DNA of 57,192 bases from Bacteroidetes bacterium B1(2017) (GTDB lineage: Bacteria > Bacteroidota > Bacteroidia > UKL13-3), in the NCBI GenBank assembly GCA_002256395.1, contig NKJG01000012.1, positions 1-57,192 of the forward strand, given 5' to 3'. A program made the translations under genes and the position numbers. Of the stretch, positions 1-7,475 are shown in pieces; position 1 is the stretch's first letter, and every line of letters begins with the position of its first letter. The notes under the pieces were generated by a model. That model made no database searches, had not been told where the DNA came from, and saw only the letters and a program-made list of their open reading frames with translations.

Positions 1-2
1 TT

Positions 3-71
3 TTTACTGAATATCCGCTTTTTGCTACAGATGCGGCTTGGAAAAAATCTAAGTTGAATAAGACGATGTAA
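3..71 (+). CDS. C-terminal end of an upstream protein (partial)
   Basis: Frame 3 is open from the left edge and ends at a TAA at 69-71, giving about 22 residues (…FATDAAWKKSKLNKTM). The composition, with a Trp and a Lys-rich tail, is protein-like, and the next gene lies 400 bases away in the same direction. Too little is present to name a family. It could also be a chance open frame of 22 codons, so the call is tentative. Confidence 0.4.
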   Translation, partial: FTEYPLFATDAAWKKSKLNKTM

Positions 72-406
72 ATTGGGTCTTTGTGAGATAAGAAAGGTTT
101 TTCTAACTACGTTAAACTCGTGTTATGTCCAAAATTATTTGTGATTTAGGCTAGTATTCTTCATTACTTTGATAAATAATATTAGTTAACAAGTATGATT
201 TTCAAGAAATTTCAACTCCTCTTGTTTATTTAGCTTATTTGAAATCTCTAGAGAAGGAGAACATCTTTTTTATTTTTTCTTCTTTATAAAAGTCTTTTTT
301 AGAGCAAAATACAATGCCAAAAATATGAGTAGCATTTTGTTTTTCTACATAACTAACCCTACAAAACTTCCTAATCATCTAATAAAAAAGCCTATATATC
401 TAATAA
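72..406. other. AT-rich intergenic stretch, nothing recognised
   Basis: About 335 bases between the presumed end of the upstream gene and the promoter of the sugar dehydrogenase. It is AT-rich, has stops in all frames at short intervals, and shows no strong hairpin with a T-run, tRNA or repeat that I can recognise. Confidence 0.5.
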
Positions 407-439
407 TTGTATCTTTATAATAAAATGATGGTAAATTTG
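407..439 (+). promoter_or_regulatory. Bacteroidota-type promoter for the sugar dehydrogenase
   Basis: A TAAATTTG at 432-439 matches the phylum's -7 box TAnnTTTG, and a TTG at 407-409 lies 22 bases upstream, close to the usual spacing for the -33 element. Transcription would start near 446, leaving a leader of roughly 23 bases before the ATG at 469. Found by eye only. Confidence 0.45.
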
Positions 440-468
440 GATTTTTCAAACTCAATCAACCTATTTCT

Positions 469-3231
469 ATGATTAAGATTTTCTCTACTTTGTTTTTAAG
501 CGTTTTGGCTTGGTTTGGCTTTTTAGCTGATAAACCTGCTCCACCAGATTGGAATCGATTCACGAAAGTTGTTTTGGCTGAAGGTTTAGATGAGCCCATG
601 GAAATGGCTTTTTTGCCAGGAAATAAGATTATTGTGGTAGAAAGGAAAGGTGGTGTGAAAATTATCAACGAAAAAACTAAGGAAGTTTTAGATGCGGGTT
701 TTATTACCGTTAATACTAAATATACCAACAAGCAAGGCCAAGTTCGTGAAGCCGAAGAAGGACTGATGGGTGTAAGTCTTGATCCAAAATTTGCAACAAA
801 CCGTTGGGTTTATTTATATTATGCCCATCCAAAGCAGTCTAAACATGTTTTGTCGAGATTTACTTTGAAAAACGATACATTAGATATGGCTTCTGAAAAG
901 CAAGTATTGGATGTAATAACACAGCGAGAAGAGTGTTGCCACACTGGTGGTGGTATGACTTGGGACAAAGCGGGCAACTTATTTTTGACAGTGGGTAATA
1001 ATACTGTAAATCCACGTCAAGGATCTTCAAACTTGGTAGAAACTCCGGGAAAGGAAAATGAAGATGATCAAAGAGCCCCTGGTAATACAAATGATTTGAG
1101 AGGTAAAATATTGAGAATTCATCCAGAAGCCAACGGGACATATACCATTCCAAAAGGCAATTTATTCCCAGTTGGCACGGCCAAAACCCGTCCTGAAATT
1201 TATACCATGGGTCATAGAAATGCTTGGAGACCTTCTTTGGATTCAAAAACTGGCTTTTTGTATTGGGGTGAAGTTGGTCCAGATGCCTCCAAAGATTCAA
1301 CTTGGGGACCAAGAGGATACGATGAGTTTAACCAAGCCAAAGGCCCTGGTTTTTTTGGCTGGCCATATTTTATTGGAAAAAACTTTCCTTATAAAAAATA
1401 TAACTCTGCTGACGGCACTTATGGTGAACCTTTCGATGTAAATAACCCAGTAAACAACTCAGTTAACAATACAGGTTTGGTGAATTTACCTAAGCCAGTT
1501 CCTGCAATGATTTATTATCCATATGGACCTTCACCTGATTTTCCATTGGTAGGAACTTCCGGAAGAAGTGCTACAGGAGGCCCAGTGTTTAGAAAGGCCG
1601 ATTTCAAAACTGCACCAAGACCTTGGCCTGATTATTATGAAGGAAAATGGCTTATCACGGAATTTATGCGTGGATGGATAATGGCTGTTACCATGGACGA
1701 GAAAGGTGATTATGTATCAATGGAAAGAGTTTTGCCAGAAATGAACTTTAGTTCTGCCATCGACATGGATTTTGGTCCAAGCGGCGATATGTATGTGCTG
1801 GAGTACGGTTCAGCCTGGTTCAGAGGTAATGACAATTCGAAATTGGTGAAAATAGAATACAACGCTGGAAATAGAAGACCAAATGTTGTGGCTGTTTCTG
1901 ATAAAACTTCAGGGGCAATACCCTTAGCGGTTAAGTTTTCAGCAGAAGGTTCGAATGACTTTGACGCAGAAGATGCAGGTAAATTGACTTACAAATGGAA
2001 AATTGCTGATGCAAAAAAAGCAATCGTTGCGAATTTAGTGGGTAAAGAACCAAATTTCATTTTTAAAACTGCTGGAAATTTTACAGTAACACTTGAAGTA
2101 ACCGACACCAAAGGAGCTAAAAATAGTATTTCTTTACCTGTTACAGCTGGAAACACTGCTCCAGAAGTAGATATTGAGCTTGAAGCTTCTAATCAGACTT
2201 TTTACTTTGGAAAAAACCCTATTGGTTATAAAGTGAAGGTAAAAGACAAAGAAGATGGCGATAAAATTAAACCTGAGGAAGTGGCGGTAACGTTTGATTA
2301 TTTGCCACAAGGTTTTGATCCAATAGAAATTGCGGCCAAGCAAAAAAGTGCTGATGATATGGCTTCTTATGCTGTGGGACGCAACTTGATAGAGGCTTCT
2401 GACTGTAAATCTTGCCACCAGTATACGACAAAATCTATTGGACCTAGCTACCAAGCCGTAGCGGATAAATATCCAAATACCCCTGAAAATATGACGTATT
2501 TAGTGAAAAAAATCAAAGAAGGTGGTAGTGGTGTTTGGGGAGAACATGGTATGAGTGCACACCCAGACTTGAGCGAAGTAAATGCTAAACGTATGGCAGA
2601 TTACATATTTAGCCTGGCCTCTAAAAATGCAAATGTATCTAAATTAGCTTTGACAGGAAGTGTTAAACCTGAAAACCCAATTTATGAGAATACTGCAGGT
2701 AGTTTTGTTTTAAGAGCAGCTTATAAAGACAAGGGAGCCATGAAAACCAAGGCTCTTTTGAATGAGAAATTGGTAATTTTGCGTCCAAATTATCTTCGTC
2801 CTCAAGATCTGAATGGCTCATTTGGCACGCAGGTAATAACCACTCCTGGGTATTCGTTTTCGTTGGTTGGCGATAAGTCTTATGGATATTACAAAAACAT
2901 TGATTTGACTTCAATCAAAGAAATTATAGCCTATGTTCAAGCAAGTGCTAGAAATGGGGCTGTTGGCGGTAAAGTAGAGCTAAGACTCGACAAAGTAGAC
3001 GGACCACTTTTGGCAACTTCGGAATACGTGGGTTTGAAAGAATTAGGCTTTGAAAGACCTCCTGCTGGTACAAATATGGCTGAATGGAGTCGCAATCGTT
3101 CTGGAAAAGCTAAATTGACCTTAAACCAAAGTGTAAATGGAAAACATGACGTTTATTTGGTATTCAGAAACGAGAAAGCCGCCAAAACTGATGTAATACT
3201 TCAATTGACAGAAGTTGGATTTTTTCAATAG
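469..3231 (+). CDS. Exported PQQ-type sugar dehydrogenase with PKD, cytochrome c and C-terminal binding-like domain
   Basis: A 920-residue protein with a short hydrophobic N-terminal signal. Residues about 30-460 read as a glucose/sorbosone dehydrogenase beta-propeller (PQQ-dependent family), for example MEMAFLPGNKIIVVERKGG near the start and GPSGDMYVLEYGS near the end. Residues about 467-560 form a PKD domain, followed by a class I cytochrome c domain whose haem motif CKSCH is at 646-650. The last ~195 residues look like a carbohydrate-binding (CBM6-like) beta-sandwich. The fusion suggests a periplasmic enzyme that oxidises a sugar or polyol and passes electrons through PQQ to its own haem. 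The substrate cannot be read from sequence. The gene is alone on its strand and followed by a strong terminator. Confidence 0.85.
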   Translation: MIKIFSTLFLSVLAWFGFLADKPAPPDWNRFTKVVLAEGLDEPMEMAFLPGNKIIVVERKGGVKIINEKTKEVLDAGFITVNTKYTNKQGQVREAEEGLMGVSLDPKFATNRWVYLYYAHPKQSKHVLSRFTLKNDTLDMASEKQVLDVITQREECCHTGGGMTWDKAGNLFLTVGNNTVNPRQGSSNLVETPGKENEDDQRAPGNTNDLRGKILRIHPEANGTYTIPKGNLFPVGTAKTRPEIYTMGHRNAWRPSLDSKTGFLYWGEVGPDASKDSTWGPRGYDEFNQAKGPGFFGWPYFIGKNFPYKKYNSADGTYGEPFDVNNPVNNSVNNTGLVNLPKPVPAMIYYPYGPSPDFPLVGTSGRSATGGPVFRKADFKTAPRPWPDYYEGKWLITEFMRGWIMAVTMDEKGDYVSMERVLPEMNFSSAIDMDFGPSGDMYVLEYGSAWFRGNDNSKLVKIEYNAGNRRPNVVAVSDKTSGAIPLAVKFSAEGSNDFDAEDAGKLTYKWKIADAKKAIVANLVGKEPNFIFKTAGNFTVTLEVTDTKGAKNSISLPVTAGNTAPEVDIELEASNQTFYFGKNPIGYKVKVKDKEDGDKIKPEEVAVTFDYLPQGFDPIEIAAKQKSADDMASYAVGRNLIEASDCKSCHQYTTKSIGPSYQAVADKYPNTPENMTYLVKKIKEGGSGVWGEHGMSAHPDLSEVNAKRMADYIFSLASKNANVSKLALTGSVKPENPIYENTAGSFVLRAAYKDKGAMKTKALLNEKLVILRPNYLRPQDLNGSFGTQVITTPGYSFSLVGDKSYGYYKNIDLTSIKEIIAYVQASARNGAVGGKVELRLDKVDGPLLATSEYVGLKELGFERPPAGTNMAEWSRNRSGKAKLTLNQSVNGKHDVYLVFRNEKAAKTDVILQLTEVGFFQ

Positions 3232-3247
3232 TCTTTAGAGAATTAGG

Positions 3248-3284
3248 CAATAAAAAAAGCACCAGTTTGGTGCTTTTTTTATTG
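3248..3284. terminator. Bidirectional Rho-independent terminator
   Basis: A perfect 17-base inverted repeat (arms 3248-3264 and 3268-3284, core GCACCA/TGGTGC, loop GTT) flanked by A-run and T-run. It sits between the convergent sugar dehydrogenase and DUF2891 genes and would work on both strands. Confidence 0.9.
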
Positions 3285-3352
3285 TCAATTTTTTCGGTAA
3301 AATAATACTGATGGATTAAAATGCCAACTCTTCTATCAAAAACAAAATGGTT

Positions 3353-4438
3353 TCAATCAAAAATGGCATAAACTGCAAAAGAAGCGAGCCAATGATCGCC
3401 ACCATAGTTGCCAGAGGTTACGTTGGGTAAAGTCTTTTCAAGAAACTCTTGAGATTTTTTCTCGAACCTCACTTTTAAAGGATTAGTCTTATCTAAAGAT
3501 TTCGCTATACCTTTTAAACACCAAGCACGGCTCAAACTCAAGCCATCCAAGTGAACAATTTGAAAGTCAGTCCTGTCTGAAACTACTGGCATTTTCAGGA
3601 TATTTGTGATCGATTTTGGTTCCATAAAAGTTTTAAACCAAGTTTCAAATTCACGAGGAGGCATAATCCTACGCATTAAATCTGCAATTTCTAAATTTGG
3701 TGAGAGAAAATCAGAGCCATCAGGTTCTAGATATGCAGGTGCATTTTTTTGTTCATAGTAAAATTCATTCGCTTTAGCAATAACAGCCAATTCAAAATTG
3801 TCATTTTTAGTAGCGATTGCCCAATCGAGTGCAAAACATAACCCGAAGGCGGTATTTGGGTGCACGCCTGTTCTATTTGGATAAGTTTGTTTAGGTAAAA
3901 ACTCTGACCAAAGTCTTACTATTTCCATGGTTAGTGGCTGCAAGTTTTTATGCCATTTTTGAGCAATAGGATCGTTCCAAGTTAATAATTCTTGATCGAG
4001 TTTGAGTATCCATGCCCAACCGTATGTTCTTTCAAAAGTCTTGGTTGTTTTGTATTTGGTAAAGTATTCAGCCTCTGTTTTAATTTTTTCGGACTGAAAA
4101 CTGCTTTCTAAGGTTTTGATAATCTTAGCTTTATCTTTTAAGTCAGGAAAGGTTTTTAGTAATTTTACCAGCATCCAGTGGCCATGCACACTGGAGTGCC
4201 AGTCTAAACATCCATAAAAACTTGGGTGTAGGTCAGAAGGAAGAAGCTTGTGATCAGCTGCCCCATCGGAGCTGTGTCCGGTTTTATTGGGAAATTCCTG
4301 TGTTATACAATGCAAAGGCAACCCAGCCAATTTTTCAGCAGTATCCTGAGTGAAGAGAGCGTTGGTTTGGGCCTGAGTTTTTGTTATTATTAAAAGAAGA
4401 AGTAAAAATATTTGAATTCTTATTTTTAATATTTTCAT
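3353..4438 (-). CDS. DUF2891 family exported protein
   Basis: The start chosen is the ATG at 4436-4438, because the protein then opens with a clean signal peptide (MKILKIRIQIFLLLLLI…TQAQ); the longer frame to 4594 would run into the permease gene and puts 52 unlikely residues before this leader. The mature protein (about 340 residues) matches DUF2891, e.g. the conserved FYGCLDWHSSVHGHWMLVKL block near residue 75. Members are predicted all-alpha proteins of unknown function, probably of the (alpha/alpha)6-barrel type seen in sugar-active enzymes. It follows the GntP permease by 23 bases, so the two are probably cotranscribed and it may act on the permease substrate in the periplasm; that part is inference. 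Confidence 0.8.
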   Translation of the reverse strand: MKILKIRIQIFLLLLLIITKTQAQTNALFTQDTAEKLAGLPLHCITQEFPNKTGHSSDGAADHKLLPSDLHPSFYGCLDWHSSVHGHWMLVKLLKTFPDLKDKAKIIKTLESSFQSEKIKTEAEYFTKYKTTKTFERTYGWAWILKLDQELLTWNDPIAQKWHKNLQPLTMEIVRLWSEFLPKQTYPNRTGVHPNTAFGLCFALDWAIATKNDNFELAVIAKANEFYYEQKNAPAYLEPDGSDFLSPNLEIADLMRRIMPPREFETWFKTFMEPKSITNILKMPVVSDRTDFQIVHLDGLSLSRAWCLKGIAKSLDKTNPLKVRFEKKSQEFLEKTLPNVTSGNYGGDHWLASFAVYAIFD

Positions 4439-4461
4439 GCGTTTAGTTGTTTTTTTAATGC

Positions 4462-5793
4462 TTAATTGAAAATAATATATAATAAACACACGGTAATGAA
4501 ACTCGCAATTCCTTGTAAGCCTGTCAATAACGTATGCGTTTTTAAAGCATCTTTTTGGCTGATTCCAGTAAATTGAGAGACCACCCAAAACCATGCATCG
4601 TTGGCATGTGAAACCACCATTGCACCGCTACCAATGGCCATCAAAAGTAATGTGAGCTCAAATGCTTGAGTAAATCCTACAGATATGAGTATAGGAGCTA
4701 AGAGGCTTGACGATAGTACCATAGCCGAAGTAGTAGAACCTTGGGCAGTTTTGAAAAATGCTGCAATTAAAAAAGCAAAAAGTAAGAATAATAGACCAGT
4801 ACTTTGATTATTTATAAGCCAATCGGTCATCATTTGTTTAAGTGAGGTTTCTTTTAAAATAGCTCCAAAAGCTCCACCAGCACCTACCAAAACCAAGGTA
4901 GTTCCGCAGTGATTTATGCCGCTTTTGAAGCATTCTAAAAGCCTTTCTGAGGGCTTCTCAGGAAAAAGAAAATAAGAAAGAAATATAGCAAGTAAAAATG
5001 AAATCAACGGACTACCAATAAAACTCAGCCACGTTGTGACGGTTTCTGGAAAGTGTAATATTTTAGCGAATGAGGCCAATGAAATTAATAAAATAGGCAA
5101 CAAAATAGGCATAAATGCCAACCAAGCCGAAGGTAATTTTTTGTGATTTTGAATGGCTATATTTTCCTCATCTTCTGATATTAAAGTAAGGTTTTTTGCA
5201 AATTTATTGGCAAACCATGTGGACAAAAATAAGCTTGGTATAGAAACTACGAGACCAATTATAATTACTAAGCCAATCGAATCAGAAATATTTAAATTTC
5301 CAGCAGCTGATAATGGTCCTGGTGTTGGTGGCACTAATGTATGGGTAGCAAAAAGGCCTCCTGAGAGCCCAATAGCTATGGTTCCTAGCGGAACTTTAGA
5401 TTTTTGAGCGACTATTTTATTAAGTTTAGAAAGTATAATAAAGCCAGAATCGCAGAAAACGGGGATACCTACCAAAGCCCCGATGATAGACATGGCGAAA
5501 GTGGGATATTTTTTTCCAAAAGAATCAATGATTAAGTCCGCTACCTTTATAGCAGCTCCTGATTTATCCAAAATCGCCCCAATTACACAACCGAGAATCA
5601 CCATTAAGCCTATTTTGGTCATTAAATCCCCAAATCCTTTGCCTATAGTTTCTGCCAATTTGTCAATGGGTAGGCCAGCTGAAATGCCCACAAACAGTGC
5701 CGCAATCAGCAGTCCGGCCAGTGGGTGAATTTTGAAAACCGTAGAAGACAGCACAATGAAAGCAATTGCAATCAGAACGATAATTAGAATCAT
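4462..5793 (-). CDS. gntP: GntP family gluconate:H+ symporter
   Basis: A 443-residue, very hydrophobic protein with around 12 predicted membrane segments. The family hallmark blocks are present: GLMVILGCVIGAILDKSGAA near residue 62, GALVGIPVFCDSGFIIL near 105, THTLVPPTPGPLSAAG near 151, and ALVLVGAGGAFG-like sequence near 300. GntP proteins import gluconate or related hydroxy-acids with protons. The gene starts 82 bases after the MoxR operon ends and leads directly into the DUF2891 gene. No gluconate kinase or regulator is nearby, so the real substrate may be another sugar acid. Confidence 0.88.
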   Translation of the reverse strand: MILIIVLIAIAFIVLSSTVFKIHPLAGLLIAALFVGISAGLPIDKLAETIGKGFGDLMTKIGLMVILGCVIGAILDKSGAAIKVADLIIDSFGKKYPTFAMSIIGALVGIPVFCDSGFIILSKLNKIVAQKSKVPLGTIAIGLSGGLFATHTLVPPTPGPLSAAGNLNISDSIGLVIIIGLVVSIPSLFLSTWFANKFAKNLTLISEDEENIAIQNHKKLPSAWLAFMPILLPILLISLASFAKILHFPETVTTWLSFIGSPLISFLLAIFLSYFLFPEKPSERLLECFKSGINHCGTTLVLVGAGGAFGAILKETSLKQMMTDWLINNQSTGLLFLLFAFLIAAFFKTAQGSTTSAMVLSSSLLAPILISVGFTQAFELTLLLMAIGSGAMVVSHANDAWFWVVSQFTGISQKDALKTHTLLTGLQGIASFITVCLLYIIFN

Positions 5794-5875
5794 TTAAGGT
5801 TGGGTATTTTTGGACTACTAAGATGACAATAATTGGTGGCAAACCCAAAAGTTAACAAAGTTTTATCAATTTGTT

Positions 5876-7474
5876 TCACCATTTTGCCTCTATCCAAACC
5901 ACAATAAACAGGATAATACATAAAATTAATCTCAACCAATCGGGTAGAATTTCAAAACTACTATTAGATTGGAAAGTATCTGCAGTCATTTTGGAATCGT
6001 AAGAATTGATTATGGATTTTGTCTGCTTGAAACTTAAATATGGTTTAGCATTGACTTCTACAAATACTTCTAAACTATCATTTATTTTTTGCCAGTCAGT
6101 TTGTCTAAATACGTATTTTCCAATTCGCGTTTTCGAATTGATAGGCGAAATTTTAGTGAAAATAGTGTCGTTTGTCGTTTTGAAAATCGCTGAAGAATTA
6201 TCAAAATTATTAAATTTTATGTTCGTCCAAAGACCACGAACAATAGGAGCTGCTATTTCTATATTATTCTTTTGAACTGGTTGCAAAAATTGCAGCACAT
6301 TTCCCCAAATTTGCCGATAAATAATGCTATCGCCAGAAAGTAGTAGGGGATAGGTCTCAGATATTAAGGTTATTCCAACTCTTTTATTTGATACGGAAAT
6401 CGGCCATTTGTTGAATTTTTGATGGTTTTTGTTTTCTTTTAAGCCGAAGGGGATACCAATTAAATCGTTTGGTAGTTTAGATTCTGTTTCTTGGCTAATT
6501 CTCTGAATTTCAAAGTTTTCGGAGAATGATTTATTGACAATTGAAAGGTCGTTTTCTGTCAAATTGAAAACAAAAACGCCGCCGCCAGCTTTCAAAGTTT
6601 TTTGGCAAACGGGATTATTGGCTCTAGCTGGAGTAGTAAAAACAATATTGTAATTAGCAGCTTTATTTTGATTTATGACCGTTTTGTTTTGTGTGTTTTT
6701 GGTAATGATTGTTTCAACATCAACGGTATGTCCATTTTTCCCAAGCCACTCCGATAACATTTTCGTTTCAAAGTCTGGATTTTCAGCCAATACAAGGATT
6801 TTTAGTTTAGGAGGTGTCCTTGAATAATACTTTATTTCAGATATTGTTTCTTCTTCAAGGTTTAAACTGATGTTAGTTTTACCTACTGAAAATGAAGGGT
6901 AAGAAAGGTTAAAGTGTTGTTTTCCTTTTTCAAGTTTCACACTATCAAGTATTTGACTTCCATATTTTAGTTTTAATGTACCTACTTTTTCTAAATCTAT
7001 CAATCCACTTACCGTTTGTGTTTCGTTTTGGAATAGGACTGCTCGCCAGTTCAGGTTTTGGATTTCATTTTGTTGGAATTCCGGTAAAAATTCTACTTTT
7101 CTGTCAGAAAGTAAACTCAAAAACTCTGGATTAAAGCTTTGACCAATTAATTTTACCTCTTGGTTTTTATCGGCATAATCCTTTTCAAATTTGCTAGTCG
7201 AAACCACCATTTTAAGGCCTAAACTGTCCTTTATTTTTTTTTCAAAATCTGGAGAAACTATTTCATCCTTAATTCCAATTTTAACTAAATACTTATTGTT
7301 GTTCGTCGTTGGCGGAAATATCAAAATGACAATAGATATCCAATGCAAGATGTTGAGCGTTAGTTTGGTGTATTTCCTTTTGAGATTTTTTTGACTTAAA
7401 GTCCCATACAATTGAGTAGCTAACAATATGGTTAGCAATGTGATAAGGGTAATATGTTGTATGTTCTCTGACAA
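5876..7474 (-). CDS. Membrane-anchored protein closing the MoxR operon, unknown function
   Basis: A 532-residue protein with two N-terminal membrane helices (about residues 7-24 and 39-55), a long extracytoplasmic region and a final helix (about 513-530) ending in WIEAKW. The middle, from about residue 230 (KILVLAENPDFETKML), resembles a class I glutamine amidotransferase-like or Rossmann fold, as in other BatA/DUF58-operon membrane proteins, but no catalytic Cys is evident. The start must be a TTG at 7472-7474: an in-frame stop lies two codons upstream, and it follows the DUF4175 stop by a single base. It is the last gene of the operon, so it probably works with BatA and DUF58 proteins in the envelope. 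Confidence 0.65.
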   Translation of the reverse strand: MSENIQHITLITLLTILLATQLYGTLSQKNLKRKYTKLTLNILHWISIVILIFPPTTNNNKYLVKIGIKDEIVSPDFEKKIKDSLGLKMVVSTSKFEKDYADKNQEVKLIGQSFNPEFLSLLSDRKVEFLPEFQQNEIQNLNWRAVLFQNETQTVSGLIDLEKVGTLKLKYGSQILDSVKLEKGKQHFNLSYPSFSVGKTNISLNLEEETISEIKYYSRTPPKLKILVLAENPDFETKMLSEWLGKNGHTVDVETIITKNTQNKTVINQNKAANYNIVFTTPARANNPVCQKTLKAGGGVFVFNLTENDLSIVNKSFSENFEIQRISQETESKLPNDLIGIPFGLKENKNHQKFNKWPISVSNKRVGITLISETYPLLLSGDSIIYRQIWGNVLQFLQPVQKNNIEIAAPIVRGLWTNIKFNNFDNSSAIFKTTNDTIFTKISPINSKTRIGKYVFRQTDWQKINDSLEVFVEVNAKPYLSFKQTKSIINSYDSKMTADTFQSNSSFEILPDWLRLILCIILFIVVWIEAKW

Positions 7475-7475
7475 T

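Noticed and set aside
860..1312. 150-codon minus-strand frame inside the sugar dehydrogenase
   Set aside because: Composition is not protein-like and it lies entirely opposite a well-supported gene.
4439..4594. N-terminal extension of the DUF2891 frame
   Set aside because: It runs into the GntP gene and precedes a clean signal peptide.
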